64,000 nt of DNA from Chitinophaga fulva (GTDB lineage Bacteria; Bacteroidota; Bacteroidia; Chitinophagales; Chitinophagaceae), in assembly GCF_012927205.1 (NCBI RefSeq), contig NZ_JABBGC010000001.1, positions 2,356,810 to 2,420,809 on the forward strand, read 5' to 3'. How positions within the stretch are numbered: position 1 is the first letter of the stretch; each line of letters begins with the position of its first letter. A program made the position numbers and the translations under genes. A model generated the notes under the pieces. It was not told the origin of the DNA, searched no databases, and saw nothing but the letters and a program-made list of their open reading frames with translations. Below, one piece after another: positions 20,713-27,076 of the stretch.

Positions 20713-21501
20713 GATAGTACGAGGAAGATTTCTGTCGGCGTATATAGGTATGGGTTTAACGGGAAGGAGAATGATAATGAGGTGAAGGGAGAGGGGAATC
20801 AGCAGGATTATGGGATGCGGGTGTATGATCCGAGGATAGCCAAGTTCTTATCTGTTGATCCATTGACACAAGAATATCCATGGTATACACCCTATCAGTT
20901 TGCAGGGAATACACCTATACAGGCGACAGACAGAGATGGGGCTGAGGAAGAGTTGAGTCAGCTTGGTAGCGCTTTAAGGCGTAATGCAGCACTACAAAAG
21001 GCAAAGGCTGGAGAAGTTGGTATTGGTGAACCTAGTACAGGAACGATAAAAGCTACAGTGCCTAACTGGGGTGCCAAATGGAAGGCATGGAATGATAGTA
21101 AGTCGCCTACTCATACCGTTGGATTTTTTTCCAGGCTTTTATTTGCTGCTGTTAATGATGCTAAAATTGCTTATGCATCTGCCGTTGATGGTAAAAACCA
21201 TGCAGTGGGAATTGATAACGGAGTTGTTAGTGATTATAAGGAGCGTGTAGGGGCGGGTTTGAATACTATATGGTTATTTAATCCATTAGCTGGTGGGGAG
21301 GCTCGATTGGAGTCTGCTCTGGCTGACGTGCTTGTGGTAGTTGGTAGTGCAGGAAGGACTCAACAAGTTAGTAAACGTTTAACTGTTCATAATGCAGAAG
21401 GGTATAAATGGAGCCTAATGGACATTAATGCGAGAAATAGAGAGTTTAGTGCCATACGTCAAAACTGTACTAACTGTGTAATTGCCCTGGATGCTTTTTA
21501 A
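20713..21501 (+). pseudogene. Orphan RHS core tip with N-terminal part of a papain-fold toxin (no start, frameshifted)
   Basis: The frame opens after a TAG at 20710 and has no start codon before GTG at 20782, inside the RHS core. The first 60 residues repeat the RHS core tip (YGFNGKEND, KFLSVDPLT) at close DNA identity to 19117-19235 of the main gene. A variable region follows, ending at NCTNCVIALDAF and TAA at 21499. NCTNC is the nucleophile motif of papain-fold (Tox-PL type) toxins. The domain continues one frame away at 21498, so a single T has been lost from the T5 run at 21495-21499, or ribosomes slip there. Such start-less tips are known as orphan rhs-CT cassettes that can recombine into the main gene through the shared core. 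Confidence 0.75.
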
Positions 21502-21791
21502 AAGGGTTTCCTGCGTCTGCATTATTTTTGGAGAAAGGACGTGCCCCTAGTTTTTTGGAAAATTATTTTGGAAGAAAGTTTACTTATAATCTAACGATTG
21601 ATCAAATTAAAGGCAGAGTTGGTAAGCCTGGTGATCTGGGAATAGTTATTAGCATAAGAGGAGGTGGATCGGCGCATGTATTTAATATTTACAATAATAG
21701 AGGAATTATCCAATTCTTGGACGCTCAGACAGGAAAGGTTGCTAATTTGAAGGATAATTATAAAGTATTCGGACTACTAAGGACAAACTAA
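21498..21791 (+). pseudogene. C-terminal half of the frameshifted papain-fold toxin
   Basis: This frame continues the upstream toxin exactly after the T run: LKGFPASALFLEKG follows naturally after NCVIALDAF. It contains the second part of the papain-like active site, GSAHVFNIYNN (candidate catalytic His) and IIQFLDAQTGK (candidate Asp), and ends with LLRTN. The first internal start is a TTG at 21528, but translation alone would give a piece lacking the nucleophile cysteine. Papain-fold toxins act as glutamine deamidases or proteases; which applies here cannot be told. Either an old mutation, an assembly error in a homopolymer, or a minus-one slip would explain the split. Confidence 0.7.
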
Positions 21792-21797
21792 TATAAT

Positions 21798-22097
21798 ATG
21801 TTATCGAAAGGAGATGCATTAATAATCCTTCAGAGAATGTTGGATGACAAAGGATTAACTGAGCTTATGCTTTTTGATCAATATACGATTGAGGCAGAAA
21901 CGTATTTTGTATTTTTTTGTAACTCAAAAAAGTTTTATGTATCGGGGGATTATTCTGATATGATAATTGAGAACACTATATTTATTCTTAATCGAAGTGA
22001 TGGTAAAATGTACTATACCGCAACGGCTGAACCTATTGAGTATTATATAGAACTTTTTGAAAAGGGGGAATTACCTCTGTTGTATTCACCTGGCTAA
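21798..22097 (+). CDS. Probable YrhB/Imm35-like immunity protein
   Basis: 99 residues, starting 6 bases after the toxin stop. The pattern IEAETYFVFFCNSKKFYVSG, then NTIFILNRSDGKMYY and EYYIELFEKG, resembles the YrhB-like (Imm35) fold: a tyrosine-rich strand, a gap for the passenger residue name, and a C-terminal YI.L.E helix. The conserved tryptophan of the family is not obvious, so the family assignment is tentative. It has no signal peptide and appears intact although its toxin is frameshifted, which fits retention for protection against siblings. A strong terminator follows at 22141. Confidence 0.55.
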   Translation: MLSKGDALIILQRMLDDKGLTELMLFDQYTIEAETYFVFFCNSKKFYVSGDYSDMIIENTIFILNRSDGKMYYTATAEPIEYYIELFEKGELPLLYSPG

Positions 22098-22140
22098 TCG
22101 CAAATTTTAACACCCTGATTCAGTCAAGTGAAATTATTAT

Positions 22141-22175
22141 CCCGATTATCTTGATAATCGGGATTTTCTTATTTT
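22141..22175 (+). terminator. Rho-independent terminator after the papain-toxin cassette
   Basis: Perfect 10-base arms CCCGATTATC and GATAATCGGG with a 2-base loop (22141-22162), followed by a T-rich tract ATTTTCTTATTTTTC. It ends the transcript of the 21798 immunity gene. Confidence 0.8.
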
Positions 22176-22254
22176 TCACTCCACCGCAGTGACATCCAGT
22201 TCCCCGTTTTAAATTTTATTGCAGTTAGAGGTGTAAATGTGATCCGTGACTAGC

Positions 22255-22511
22255 ATGCTGGGAAAAATGAATCCAGAGTTGAGGGGAGTTTTTGAAGATG
22301 CGTTAAAAAAATGGCTTTGCAAGAGCACAAGGAGAATCTGGGATAAAGCTGCTTACTAAACCTAATAGGAAAAAAGGAATTTTTCTGGTATGAGTTAAAA
22401 ATTTCTGGTAAATATGGCAATCATAGATTGTATGGCAATATGGAAGATGTAATAGCTAATGGGGCAAAAGAAAGAAAGGTTGTATTTAGAAAATATTCAC
22501 CAGATCATTAA
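22255..22511 (+). pseudogene. Wreck of a second toxin tip
   Basis: Read across at least two frameshifts, the segment gives one coherent toxin-like tail: MLGKMNPELRGVFEDALKK (from the ATG at 22255), then GFARAQGESGIKLLTKPNRK in another frame from 22313, then YELKISGKYGNHRLYGNMED and VIANGAKERKVVFRKYSPDH to TAA at 22509. No frame is open throughout, and no RHS core precedes it. It ends 14 bases before another small ORF, the usual toxin-immunity arrangement. The pattern of a basic domain with YELKI and HRLYG is reminiscent of RNase-like toxin tips, but the family is not identified. Confidence 0.5.
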
Positions 22512-22525
22512 TAAAACAGTATTCA

Positions 22526-22906
22526 ATGAAAATGCAAGACATTCTTCAAAGTAGCTTTACTCTTGAAAAATTAAGGTTAGACTTGTTTGGTTATCTTAAT
22601 GATATGAACTACACAATGGATAGTAAGAGAGAATATTGTATATCTGTACCGAATATTGATACTAGTATTTGTGCAGAACTAATTTTAAGCCAAAAGGATG
22701 ACATTCATGTTATTAAGTACATAGCAAACTATAACGTTATTGGAGGTCTTCATTATTATATAACAGTAGGAATTGGTAATTATATTGAATATGCTGACCT
22801 GGGACTTTTTACAGTAGATAAATGTTTAGTTGAGTTAAAGTATAATGATGATTTAACTTTCTATGATGCAGAATTGTATATAGAAGAGTTGAGTAGACAA
22901 CATTAA
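22526..22906 (+). CDS. Candidate immunity protein for the wrecked toxin tip
   Basis: 126 residues, cytoplasmic, acidic and AT-rich. It is intact and starts 14 bases after the broken toxin remnant. The central part is beta-rich (HYYITVGIGNYIEYADLGLF) and the C-terminus is helical (DAELYIEELSRQH). No family recognised. The immunity role rests on its position, size and survival beside a dead toxin. Confidence 0.5.
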   Translation: MKMQDILQSSFTLEKLRLDLFGYLNDMNYTMDSKREYCISVPNIDTSICAELILSQKDDIHVIKYIANYNVIGGLHYYITVGIGNYIEYADLGLFTVDKCLVELKYNDDLTFYDAELYIEELSRQH

Positions 22907-22961
22907 TGATTAATTGCATAATAAAGTTGTACCAATATTTATGATTTGTAATGGCTGACAA

Positions 22962-23030
22962 ATGGGGATACGCTCAGAAGGTCACCATAACAGGATGCCT
23001 ATTTATGAGCTAGGCGAGTTCTCTGTTTAA
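22962..23030 (+). pseudogene. Short C-terminal shred of a third toxin tip
   Basis: A 22-codon frame reads MGIRSEGHHNRMPIYELGEF, then SV and stop. The histidine-rich end followed by PIYELGEF resembles the C-terminal end of HNH/AHH-type toxin tips, and another small intact gene follows 21 bases later. Only this fragment survives, so the call is tentative. Confidence 0.3.
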
Positions 23031-23051
23031 TAAAACTAAAAAAAGAGCTGG

Positions 23052-23516
23052 ATGAATACAGAACATAGTCGGTGGGTTTTATCCCGGGAGAGGGCTATTG
23101 AGGAGCTGCAGACTACCAAATTGAAATTTCTTACTTATTCAGATTTGATTTATTCTAATTCCCTTTTTGAGAAAATGGAAAGAATTGATAATAAAGATTT
23201 GAAACGGACCATCATACCTACTTGGTGTCGATATCAAAATGAAGAAATGGAGCTGAAGAACGAAGACTTTTTCAGTTTTTTTTTCGGTGACATCGGAATG
23301 GAGGAGTTAACATTTTTAATTACTGATGAAGGGCATGATAACGGATGGGTGTTTCAGTTTCTTGTTAAGGACTTTGCTGGTTTTAGTAAATGGTATGAAG
23401 CGTCTTTTGCGAGAGACTTTTTTCAGTTTAGTGATTATCTGGTGGTGTACCCTAGTCTCAATATGATAAGGTTGTTGGATGATGAAGGAGGTATTAATCA
23501 ATTAGTTGTGTTATAA
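23052..23516 (+). CDS. Hypothetical small protein, possible orphan immunity gene
   Basis: 154 residues, acidic, rich in Phe, Trp and Asp (DFFSFFFGDIGMEELTFLIT), no signal peptide. It follows the 22962 shred and precedes a convergent terminator hairpin. The layout (shred plus intact small acidic gene) repeats that of the previous cassette, so an immunity role is plausible. No family recognised. Confidence 0.45.
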   Translation: MNTEHSRWVLSRERAIEELQTTKLKFLTYSDLIYSNSLFEKMERIDNKDLKRTIIPTWCRYQNEEMELKNEDFFSFFFGDIGMEELTFLITDEGHDNGWVFQFLVKDFAGFSKWYEASFARDFFQFSDYLVVYPSLNMIRLLDDEGGINQLVVL

Positions 23517-23546
23517 TACTTAAAAGTGATTTTGTTTGTTTATCAC

Positions 23547-23597
23547 CTTCTTAATATCTGAAATTCCGTCAATGGCGCGATTTCAGATATTAAGAAG
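23547..23597. terminator. Convergent terminator hairpin
   Basis: Perfect 18-base arms at 23547-23564 and 23580-23597 with a 15-base loop lie between the ends of two convergent genes (stop at 23516 on + and 23599 on -). The position and symmetry fit a shared bidirectional terminator, though the flanking T tracts are weak. Confidence 0.6.
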
Positions 23598-23598
23598 C

Positions 23599-23961
23599 TT
23601 AATGAGTATAAGTTTGTTTTGTTTTTGCATCCCTGATAAACGCCGCAATCACTCTCAGCAATGCCTCTTTATCCTCATGAGGCAGCGTTTCGATCTCCTT
23701 GAAATACCTGATAATCTCTGCGTCATGTAGCGTTGCGCTGGCCTTGTCAGCGGTGTTTCCAAATATCAGGTAATCCACAGAAGTATCCAGTGCTTCAGCA
23801 ATTTTTTTAATTACTTCAGCTGGCGGTTGGGCGTCTTTAGTCTCATAACGTCCAATCTGGGCATATGATATACCGACTTTATCAGCGAGCTTGCTTTGTG
23901 ACCATCTCTTTGCTCTTCGTAGTTCCAGTATGCGGTTGCCAAGGCTATTCTTTTGAGACAT
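23599..23961 (-). CDS. XRE-family HTH transcriptional regulator
   Basis: 120 residues. Residues about 10-65 form a classic Cro/CI helix-turn-helix (ILELRRAKRWSQSKLADKVG, then YAQIGRYETKD), followed by a short helical tail (YFKEIETLPHEDKEALLRVI) of the kind used for dimerisation in small repressors. It is divergent from the SymE-like gene, with a 145-base spacer containing two near-identical 16-base motifs (23977-23992 and 24038-24053), so it probably controls itself and symE. The single-domain form is common in mobile islands. Confidence 0.85.
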   Translation of the reverse strand: MSQKNSLGNRILELRRAKRWSQSKLADKVGISYAQIGRYETKDAQPPAEVIKKIAEALDTSVDYLIFGNTADKASATLHDAEIIRYFKEIETLPHEDKEALLRVIAAFIRDAKTKQTYTH

Positions 23962-23976
23962 AATTGCATGTTTTGG

Positions 23977-23992
23977 TTGCTAAAAATAGCTT
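23977..23992. promoter_or_regulatory. Candidate operator copy 1 (XRE/symE spacer)
   Basis: TTGCTAAAAATAGCTT at 23977 matches TTGCGAAAAATAGGTT at 24038 in 14 of 16 positions. This copy starts 15 bases upstream of the XRE start codon, in position to block its own transcription. Binding by the XRE protein is inference. Confidence 0.4.
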
Positions 23993-24037
23993 ATCTGTAG
24001 GAGGTCGGGACGTCGAATAATACGTGAGTGTGTTATG

Positions 24038-24055
24038 TTGCGAAAAATAGGTTTG
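24038..24055. promoter_or_regulatory. Candidate operator copy 2 overlapping a symE -7 element
   Basis: The second copy of the 16-base motif (24038-24053) overlaps TAGGTTTG (24048-24055), which matches the Bacteroidota -7 consensus TAnnTTTG on the + strand, 52 bases upstream of the symE-like ATG. A bound repressor would occlude this promoter. I saw no clear -33 element. Confidence 0.4.
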
Positions 24056-24106
24056 TTTTTATGGTGCAAATAAGTTTATTTTGCTGCATAAATGTAGTAA
24101 TTTAAA

Positions 24107-24334
24107 ATGCATATGAAGCGAAAAACAATCCGGCGTGGGAAGGTCCACAGCCGTTGCCAGGAGGTAGTAAAACTTTATTCAGATGGCCGCTCCGGTTATC
24201 GGGGTGTCCCGCTATTGCGTATCGGCGGGTTATGGATGGAAAGGGTCGGTTTTATGATAGGGGACGCCATAGATATCACTGTAAAGGCGGAGAAACTGAT
24301 CATAACAAAAGCCAGTGCTAATGAAAACCGCTAA
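24107..24334 (+). CDS. symE: SymE-like toxin (AbrB-fold, type I addiction family)
   Basis: 75 residues. The segment VPLLRIGGLWMERVGF followed by IGDAIDITVKAEKLIITKA is the swapped-hairpin SymE/AbrB pattern (RI.G.WL...GF..G....V....L.I). SymE of E. coli is a toxin, reported as an RNA-cleaving or nucleoid-affecting protein, repressed by the antisense RNA SymR; no antisense promoter could be identified here. SymE genes commonly lie near rhs loci. The start is the first ATG; the ATG two codons later (24113) is an alternative. Its neighbour is the divergent XRE regulator. Confidence 0.75.
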   Translation: MHMKRKTIRRGKVHSRCQEVVKLYSDGRSGYRGVPLLRIGGLWMERVGFMIGDAIDITVKAEKLIITKASANENR

Positions 24335-24470
24335 GGCTAAGCCCTGGTATTGGTTATCATCAACGATAGATCCGTATTATTTGGGCTGAGCGAAAAAAAA
24401 CGTTATTATCGTGTAACTTGGTCATAGGTTCGAATCCGCTCGGAACCTTTTAGTTCGAATCTAGTCGTCC

Positions 24471-24541
24471 CGACGAAGAGCATCTGACTGTTAATCAGAG
24501 GGTGTAATAGAAGGTTTGGGTGTTCGAATCTCCTTCTTCGC
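24471..24541 (+). pseudogene. tRNA-Asn(GTT)-like fragment
   Basis: The anticodon stem TCTGA/TCAGA (24483-24487, 24495-24499) closes the 7-base loop CTGTTAA with anticodon GTT. A T-loop TTCGAAT follows and the piece ends with CTTCTTCG, which can pair with CGAAGAG at its start. D arm absent, so not a functional tRNA. Confidence 0.5.
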
Positions 24542-24574
24542 ACTGAAACAGGTTCGAATCCAGTCATCCCGACA

Positions 24575-24634
24575 ACGAGCATAGACCAACTGCCTTCTAA
24601 GCAGTAGGTCATTGGTTCGAATCCAATCCGGGAT
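24575..24634 (+). pseudogene. tRNA-Arg(TCT)-like fragment
   Basis: The anticodon arm ACTGC-CTTCTAA-GCAGT (24589-24605) gives anticodon TCT. The T arm ATTGG-TTCGAAT-CCAAT (24611-24627) is perfectly paired. The 5' acceptor strand and most of the D arm are missing. Confidence 0.55.
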
Positions 24635-24681
24635 ACAATGTGGGTTCAACTCCCTTCTGGGGTGTATTTTTAAATTTGCCC

Positions 24682-24716
24682 AATGGAGATGGCGGGAATC
24701 GAACCCGCGTCCCAAA
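24682..24716 (-). pseudogene. tmRNA/tRNA 3'-end-like fragment
   Basis: On the minus strand the T arm GCGGG-TTCGATT-CCCGC (24692-24708) is followed by CATCTCCA, the ending I associate with Bacteroidota ssrA (tmRNA). It is the only piece in reverse orientation. The rest of a tmRNA is absent, so it may be an integration scar. Confidence 0.45.
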
Positions 24717-24725
24717 TTCCTTATC

Positions 24726-24775
24726 AGGGCTCGAATCCCTTCTTCTCCGCCAGCTGACTCTTAATCAGCGTGTCT
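24726..24775 (+). pseudogene. tRNA 3' end and tRNA-Lys(CTT)-like anticodon arm
   Basis: A T-arm piece with loop CTCGAAT and an acceptor end TTCTCCGCCA is followed by the perfect anticodon arm GCTGA-CTCTTAA-TCAGC (24753-24769), anticodon CTT. The two are in the wrong order for one tRNA, so they come from different genes. Confidence 0.5.
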
Positions 24776-24777
24776 AT

Positions 24778-24802
24778 GAGCATCAGATTGTGGTACTGAT
24801 GT
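24778..24802 (+). pseudogene. tRNA-His(GTG)-like anticodon arm
   Basis: TCAGA-TTGTGGT-ACTGA (24783-24799) has the loop of tRNA-His with anticodon GTG, and four of five stem pairs. Nothing of the rest of the tRNA is visible. Confidence 0.4.
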
Positions 24803-24982
24803 ATATCCTCCCAAATAAAGCTGAACCAGTACCTCCAAAAGTATTCCTTCGCTGCCCATTTTTATCTGCATCATGATTGCTTTATAAAAGAATGATTTGC
24901 TACGTTTATGTAGCAAAGTAAAAAGTTATTCACATTGTAATAAAAGTATATGCTTTGTCGCATATTGGGGTTTAATTTGTAG

Positions 24983-25471
24983 ATGCCAAATCTTTGGAGT
25001 ACTACATCTTTTAGTAACTCCATTGGCAATTTATTATTAATCAAAAGAAAGCAGGAAGCGCTATTAAAGAGAATCCACAAACTGAAGAATTACCAGAAAG
25101 CCGGAATGATGGTTTTTGTGTTGGCTGTTCTTTTCTTTGGTTTTTGGATGGGGAACCGGCGGGCAAATAGATTATATGAAGATGGTTATTGGACAACAGG
25201 CGTCATTGTTGAACGCGGAACAGATTATAAAGGCAGGTTAGCGTTTAATTATGAATTTTATGTTGACGGGAAGAAATACCATCATCAGGCTTCTGGAGTA
25301 GGAATACGACCTGAGTCATACCAGGAGTTTATTGGGAAGTCGTTGCCTGTACTATATAATTCAAAAGACCCTTCTGAGAATGATATGTTGTTACGTCCAA
25401 ATGATTTTTCATCTCATGGGCGGGAACTACCTGATAGTTTATTTTGGATTTTAGATTGCGTAGAGAAATGA
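24983..25471 (+). CDS. DUF3592-like membrane protein, unknown function
   Basis: 162 residues. One membrane segment at about 41-57 (GMMVFVLAVLFFGFWMG) is followed by a soluble beta domain with the pattern TTGVIVERGTDYKGRLAFNY, then LPVLYNSKDPSEN, which resembles DUF3592-type domains (a small beta barrel with a VxYxPxxP-like strand). The first 40 residues are weakly conserved in character, and a later start near the membrane segment is possible. It lies 180 bases after the tRNA-fragment cluster and precedes a second protein of the same kind. Confidence 0.5.
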   Translation: MPNLWSTTSFSNSIGNLLLIKRKQEALLKRIHKLKNYQKAGMMVFVLAVLFFGFWMGNRRANRLYEDGYWTTGVIVERGTDYKGRLAFNYEFYVDGKKYHHQASGVGIRPESYQEFIGKSLPVLYNSKDPSENDMLLRPNDFSSHGRELPDSLFWILDCVEK

Positions 25472-25485
25472 TGATATCCTTTTAG

Positions 25486-25914
25486 CATATCATCGGTATT
25501 ATTGTATTGCTGGCTATTGATTATTTTCTTTACAGAAGTATGATCAGAAATCTTATCATGCAGTACTTGCATGCAAAGAAGATGCTTAGATCTAGTGTGC
25601 ATGTTAAGGGACAGATAACGGGGTTTGAGAGTAAGGAGGATCATGATAATCATACACAATTCGTTTCGGTAGTTGAGTTTGAATATGGGAATGGGGATAG
25701 GCATTTAGTAGTTTCTGACGATTATTTTTATACAAAACCGGAGGTAGGTTCATTCGTGGATGTATATTATGAAATGAATAATCCATCAAATTTTGTCATT
25801 GACTTTGGATCATTACTCCTGTTTAAATTTTTTCTGGCCACATTGCCTATTGTTATTGGGGTGATTTTAAATATTGCCGTCGTTTATTATGGTATGTTCG
25901 CAGTCAGTGAGTAA
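25486..25914 (+). CDS. Second DUF3592-like membrane protein, start unclear
   Basis: The frame opens after a TAG at 25483 and has no ATG until 25540; TTG at 25507 or ATT at 25498 could start it. An in-frame ATG at 25471, overlapping the upstream stop, would give MISF then the amber codon then a membrane helix (HIIGIIVLLAIDYFLY), so a nonsense mutation in an original start region is likely. A soluble beta domain (about 38-100; TQFVSVVEFEYGNGDRH) and a C-terminal membrane segment (FFLATLPIVIGVILNIAVVY) follow. It is probably paralogous to the upstream gene. Function unknown. Confidence 0.45.
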   Translation, partial: HIIGIIVLLAIDYFLYRSMIRNLIMQYLHAKKMLRSSVHVKGQITGFESKEDHDNHTQFVSVVEFEYGNGDRHLVVSDDYFYTKPEVGSFVDVYYEMNNPSNFVIDFGSLLLFKFFLATLPIVIGVILNIAVVYYGMFAVSE

Positions 25915-25942
25915 ATGTCAATTAGTAAGAATGTTGTAGATC

Positions 25943-26302
25943 ATGGAACGTTTAAATAAGAAAGAATGTTTTTTATCACTGTTGCAATTGTTAGCGACAA
26001 AAGGAGAGACGAGTAAAGCAGTATTGAATAAAATTACAACGGTTTTAAATTACTCTTGTATAACGTTAGAAACCAGTAGGGCTCATGGTTTGTACTCCCT
26101 TCGTCGTGATGTGGTAGAAAGAAAGGAAGAGGTAAAAGCGCAGTTTGATAACGTACTGCATTGTTTGTCCAATTACCCAGGGGAAGAGATAAGGCTTCAT
26201 ATAGTTATCCTGGGGAAGGTTGGTATTTTGATTTTTACGGGAATAAATGACGAATGTGAATTAGGCCATATTATGCTGGAAAGCGATAGGGAAGAGCCCT
26301 GA
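25943..26302 (+). CDS. Hypothetical small cytoplasmic protein
   Basis: 119 residues without signal or membrane segment. The N-terminal half is helical (ECFLSLLQLLATKGETSKAV), the C-terminal half holds a hydrophobic strand (IRLHIVILGKVGILIFTGIN). AT-rich like its neighbours, and 28 bases from the previous stop. The size and setting are those of island cargo such as immunity genes, but no family is recognised. Confidence 0.45.
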   Translation: MERLNKKECFLSLLQLLATKGETSKAVLNKITTVLNYSCITLETSRAHGLYSLRRDVVERKEEVKAQFDNVLHCLSNYPGEEIRLHIVILGKVGILIFTGINDECELGHIMLESDREEP

Positions 26303-26365
26303 AGCCTTTTGGGTGCTTGGGGGATAGAAATGACGGATTTATTGTAGAATGGAATTAAAAACGCT

Positions 26366-26752
26366 ATGAATATAACTATCACTGAAGTTAAAGATAAATA
26401 CCTCCTGTTTGACAGCCCTCGTGGTCAGGGTATAGGGTTCTTTGCCAATCAGCGTTTAGAGCCGGGTAGCAACCATGGTGTTGAATTTGATTTTATGGAA
26501 GACCTGCATACTAATGTAAATACGCGTATTGGAACTACGAGGATGTTTGGTTTCTATCAGGAAGATGATTTTGTAATCGTAGTTGGAAATGTAGAGAGCG
26601 TTGATGAAGACGATGTTATATGTTTGAGAATAGACATGAGTTGTATCATCCTGGCGTATAAGAGTGATGTTCTTATACGCGAAGGTGATACCTTAGAGAT
26701 CAGGCTTCACAAAGATCAGTTTAAAGTAACCAGCATTGGAACGGGATATTAA
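26366..26752 (+). CDS. Hypothetical small beta-rich protein
   Basis: 128 residues, no signal peptide. Predominantly beta (KYLLFDSPRGQGIGFFANQR, DFVIVVGNVESVDEDDVICL) with a final strand pair (GDTLEIRLHKDQFKVTSIGT). No motif recognised. It is the last + strand gene of the AT-rich island; composition returns to normal after about 27 kb. Confidence 0.5.
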   Translation: MNITITEVKDKYLLFDSPRGQGIGFFANQRLEPGSNHGVEFDFMEDLHTNVNTRIGTTRMFGFYQEDDFVIVVGNVESVDEDDVICLRIDMSCIILAYKSDVLIREGDTLEIRLHKDQFKVTSIGTGY

Positions 26753-27076
26753 TCTTCCGGGTATTAAAAAATGTGCAAACCTGGAGAAAAAGTGTTCCGG
26801 AACGGAGATTTTCTATATAGTTAAAAAAACATCAGGTCGGAAAAAGCGATATTAGAGAGATACGTATACGACAAGCGAAGGATACCTAAGAGATAACAAA
26901 AGAATAGCACCACAATAATTTGTAAATCATAAAGTTGCAAGCATAGTAAGAAATTGCATGTGACCTTGTATCCACCAATACTGATGATATTTTAAGCGAT
27001 ATCAATACAGCTGATACCTCACACAGCTATGAACGCTGCGGAGAAGTTATCAAAATAATGTAAATTAGAAGTAGGC
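26753..27076. other. Gene-free stretch at the end of the AT-rich island
   Basis: 324 bases between convergent genes. I see no open frame of note, no RNA gene and no strong hairpin. Confidence 0.5.

Larger units (their letters stand above)
24405..24800. other. Cluster of tRNA/tmRNA-derived fragments
   Basis: About 400 bases hold at least eight T-arm-like pieces with TTCGAAT or TTCGATT loops and four anticodon-arm pieces (Asn, Arg, Lys, His), but no complete tRNA: 5' acceptor strands and D arms are missing. The pieces generally run from the end of the D arm (GAGCAT) through the anticodon or T arm to the 3' acceptor end. That is the segment tyrosine integrases use as attachment cores, so serial att remnants are one explanation; a decayed tRNA array is the other. 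Peptide-like frames across this stretch are artefacts of the tRNA motifs. Confidence 0.6.

Noticed and set aside
21495-21501. Canonical programmed minus-one frameshift site
   Set aside because: The run T5-A4 does not fit the X XXY YYZ heptamer in frame, and no downstream pseudoknot was evident; simple homopolymer loss is more likely.
24406-24876. Protein-like frames over the tRNA-fragment cluster (for example GMTGFEPVS, IRTYDQ)
   Set aside because: These peptides are the well-known artefacts of translating tRNA T-arm and acceptor sequence. The DNA is explained by tRNA pieces.
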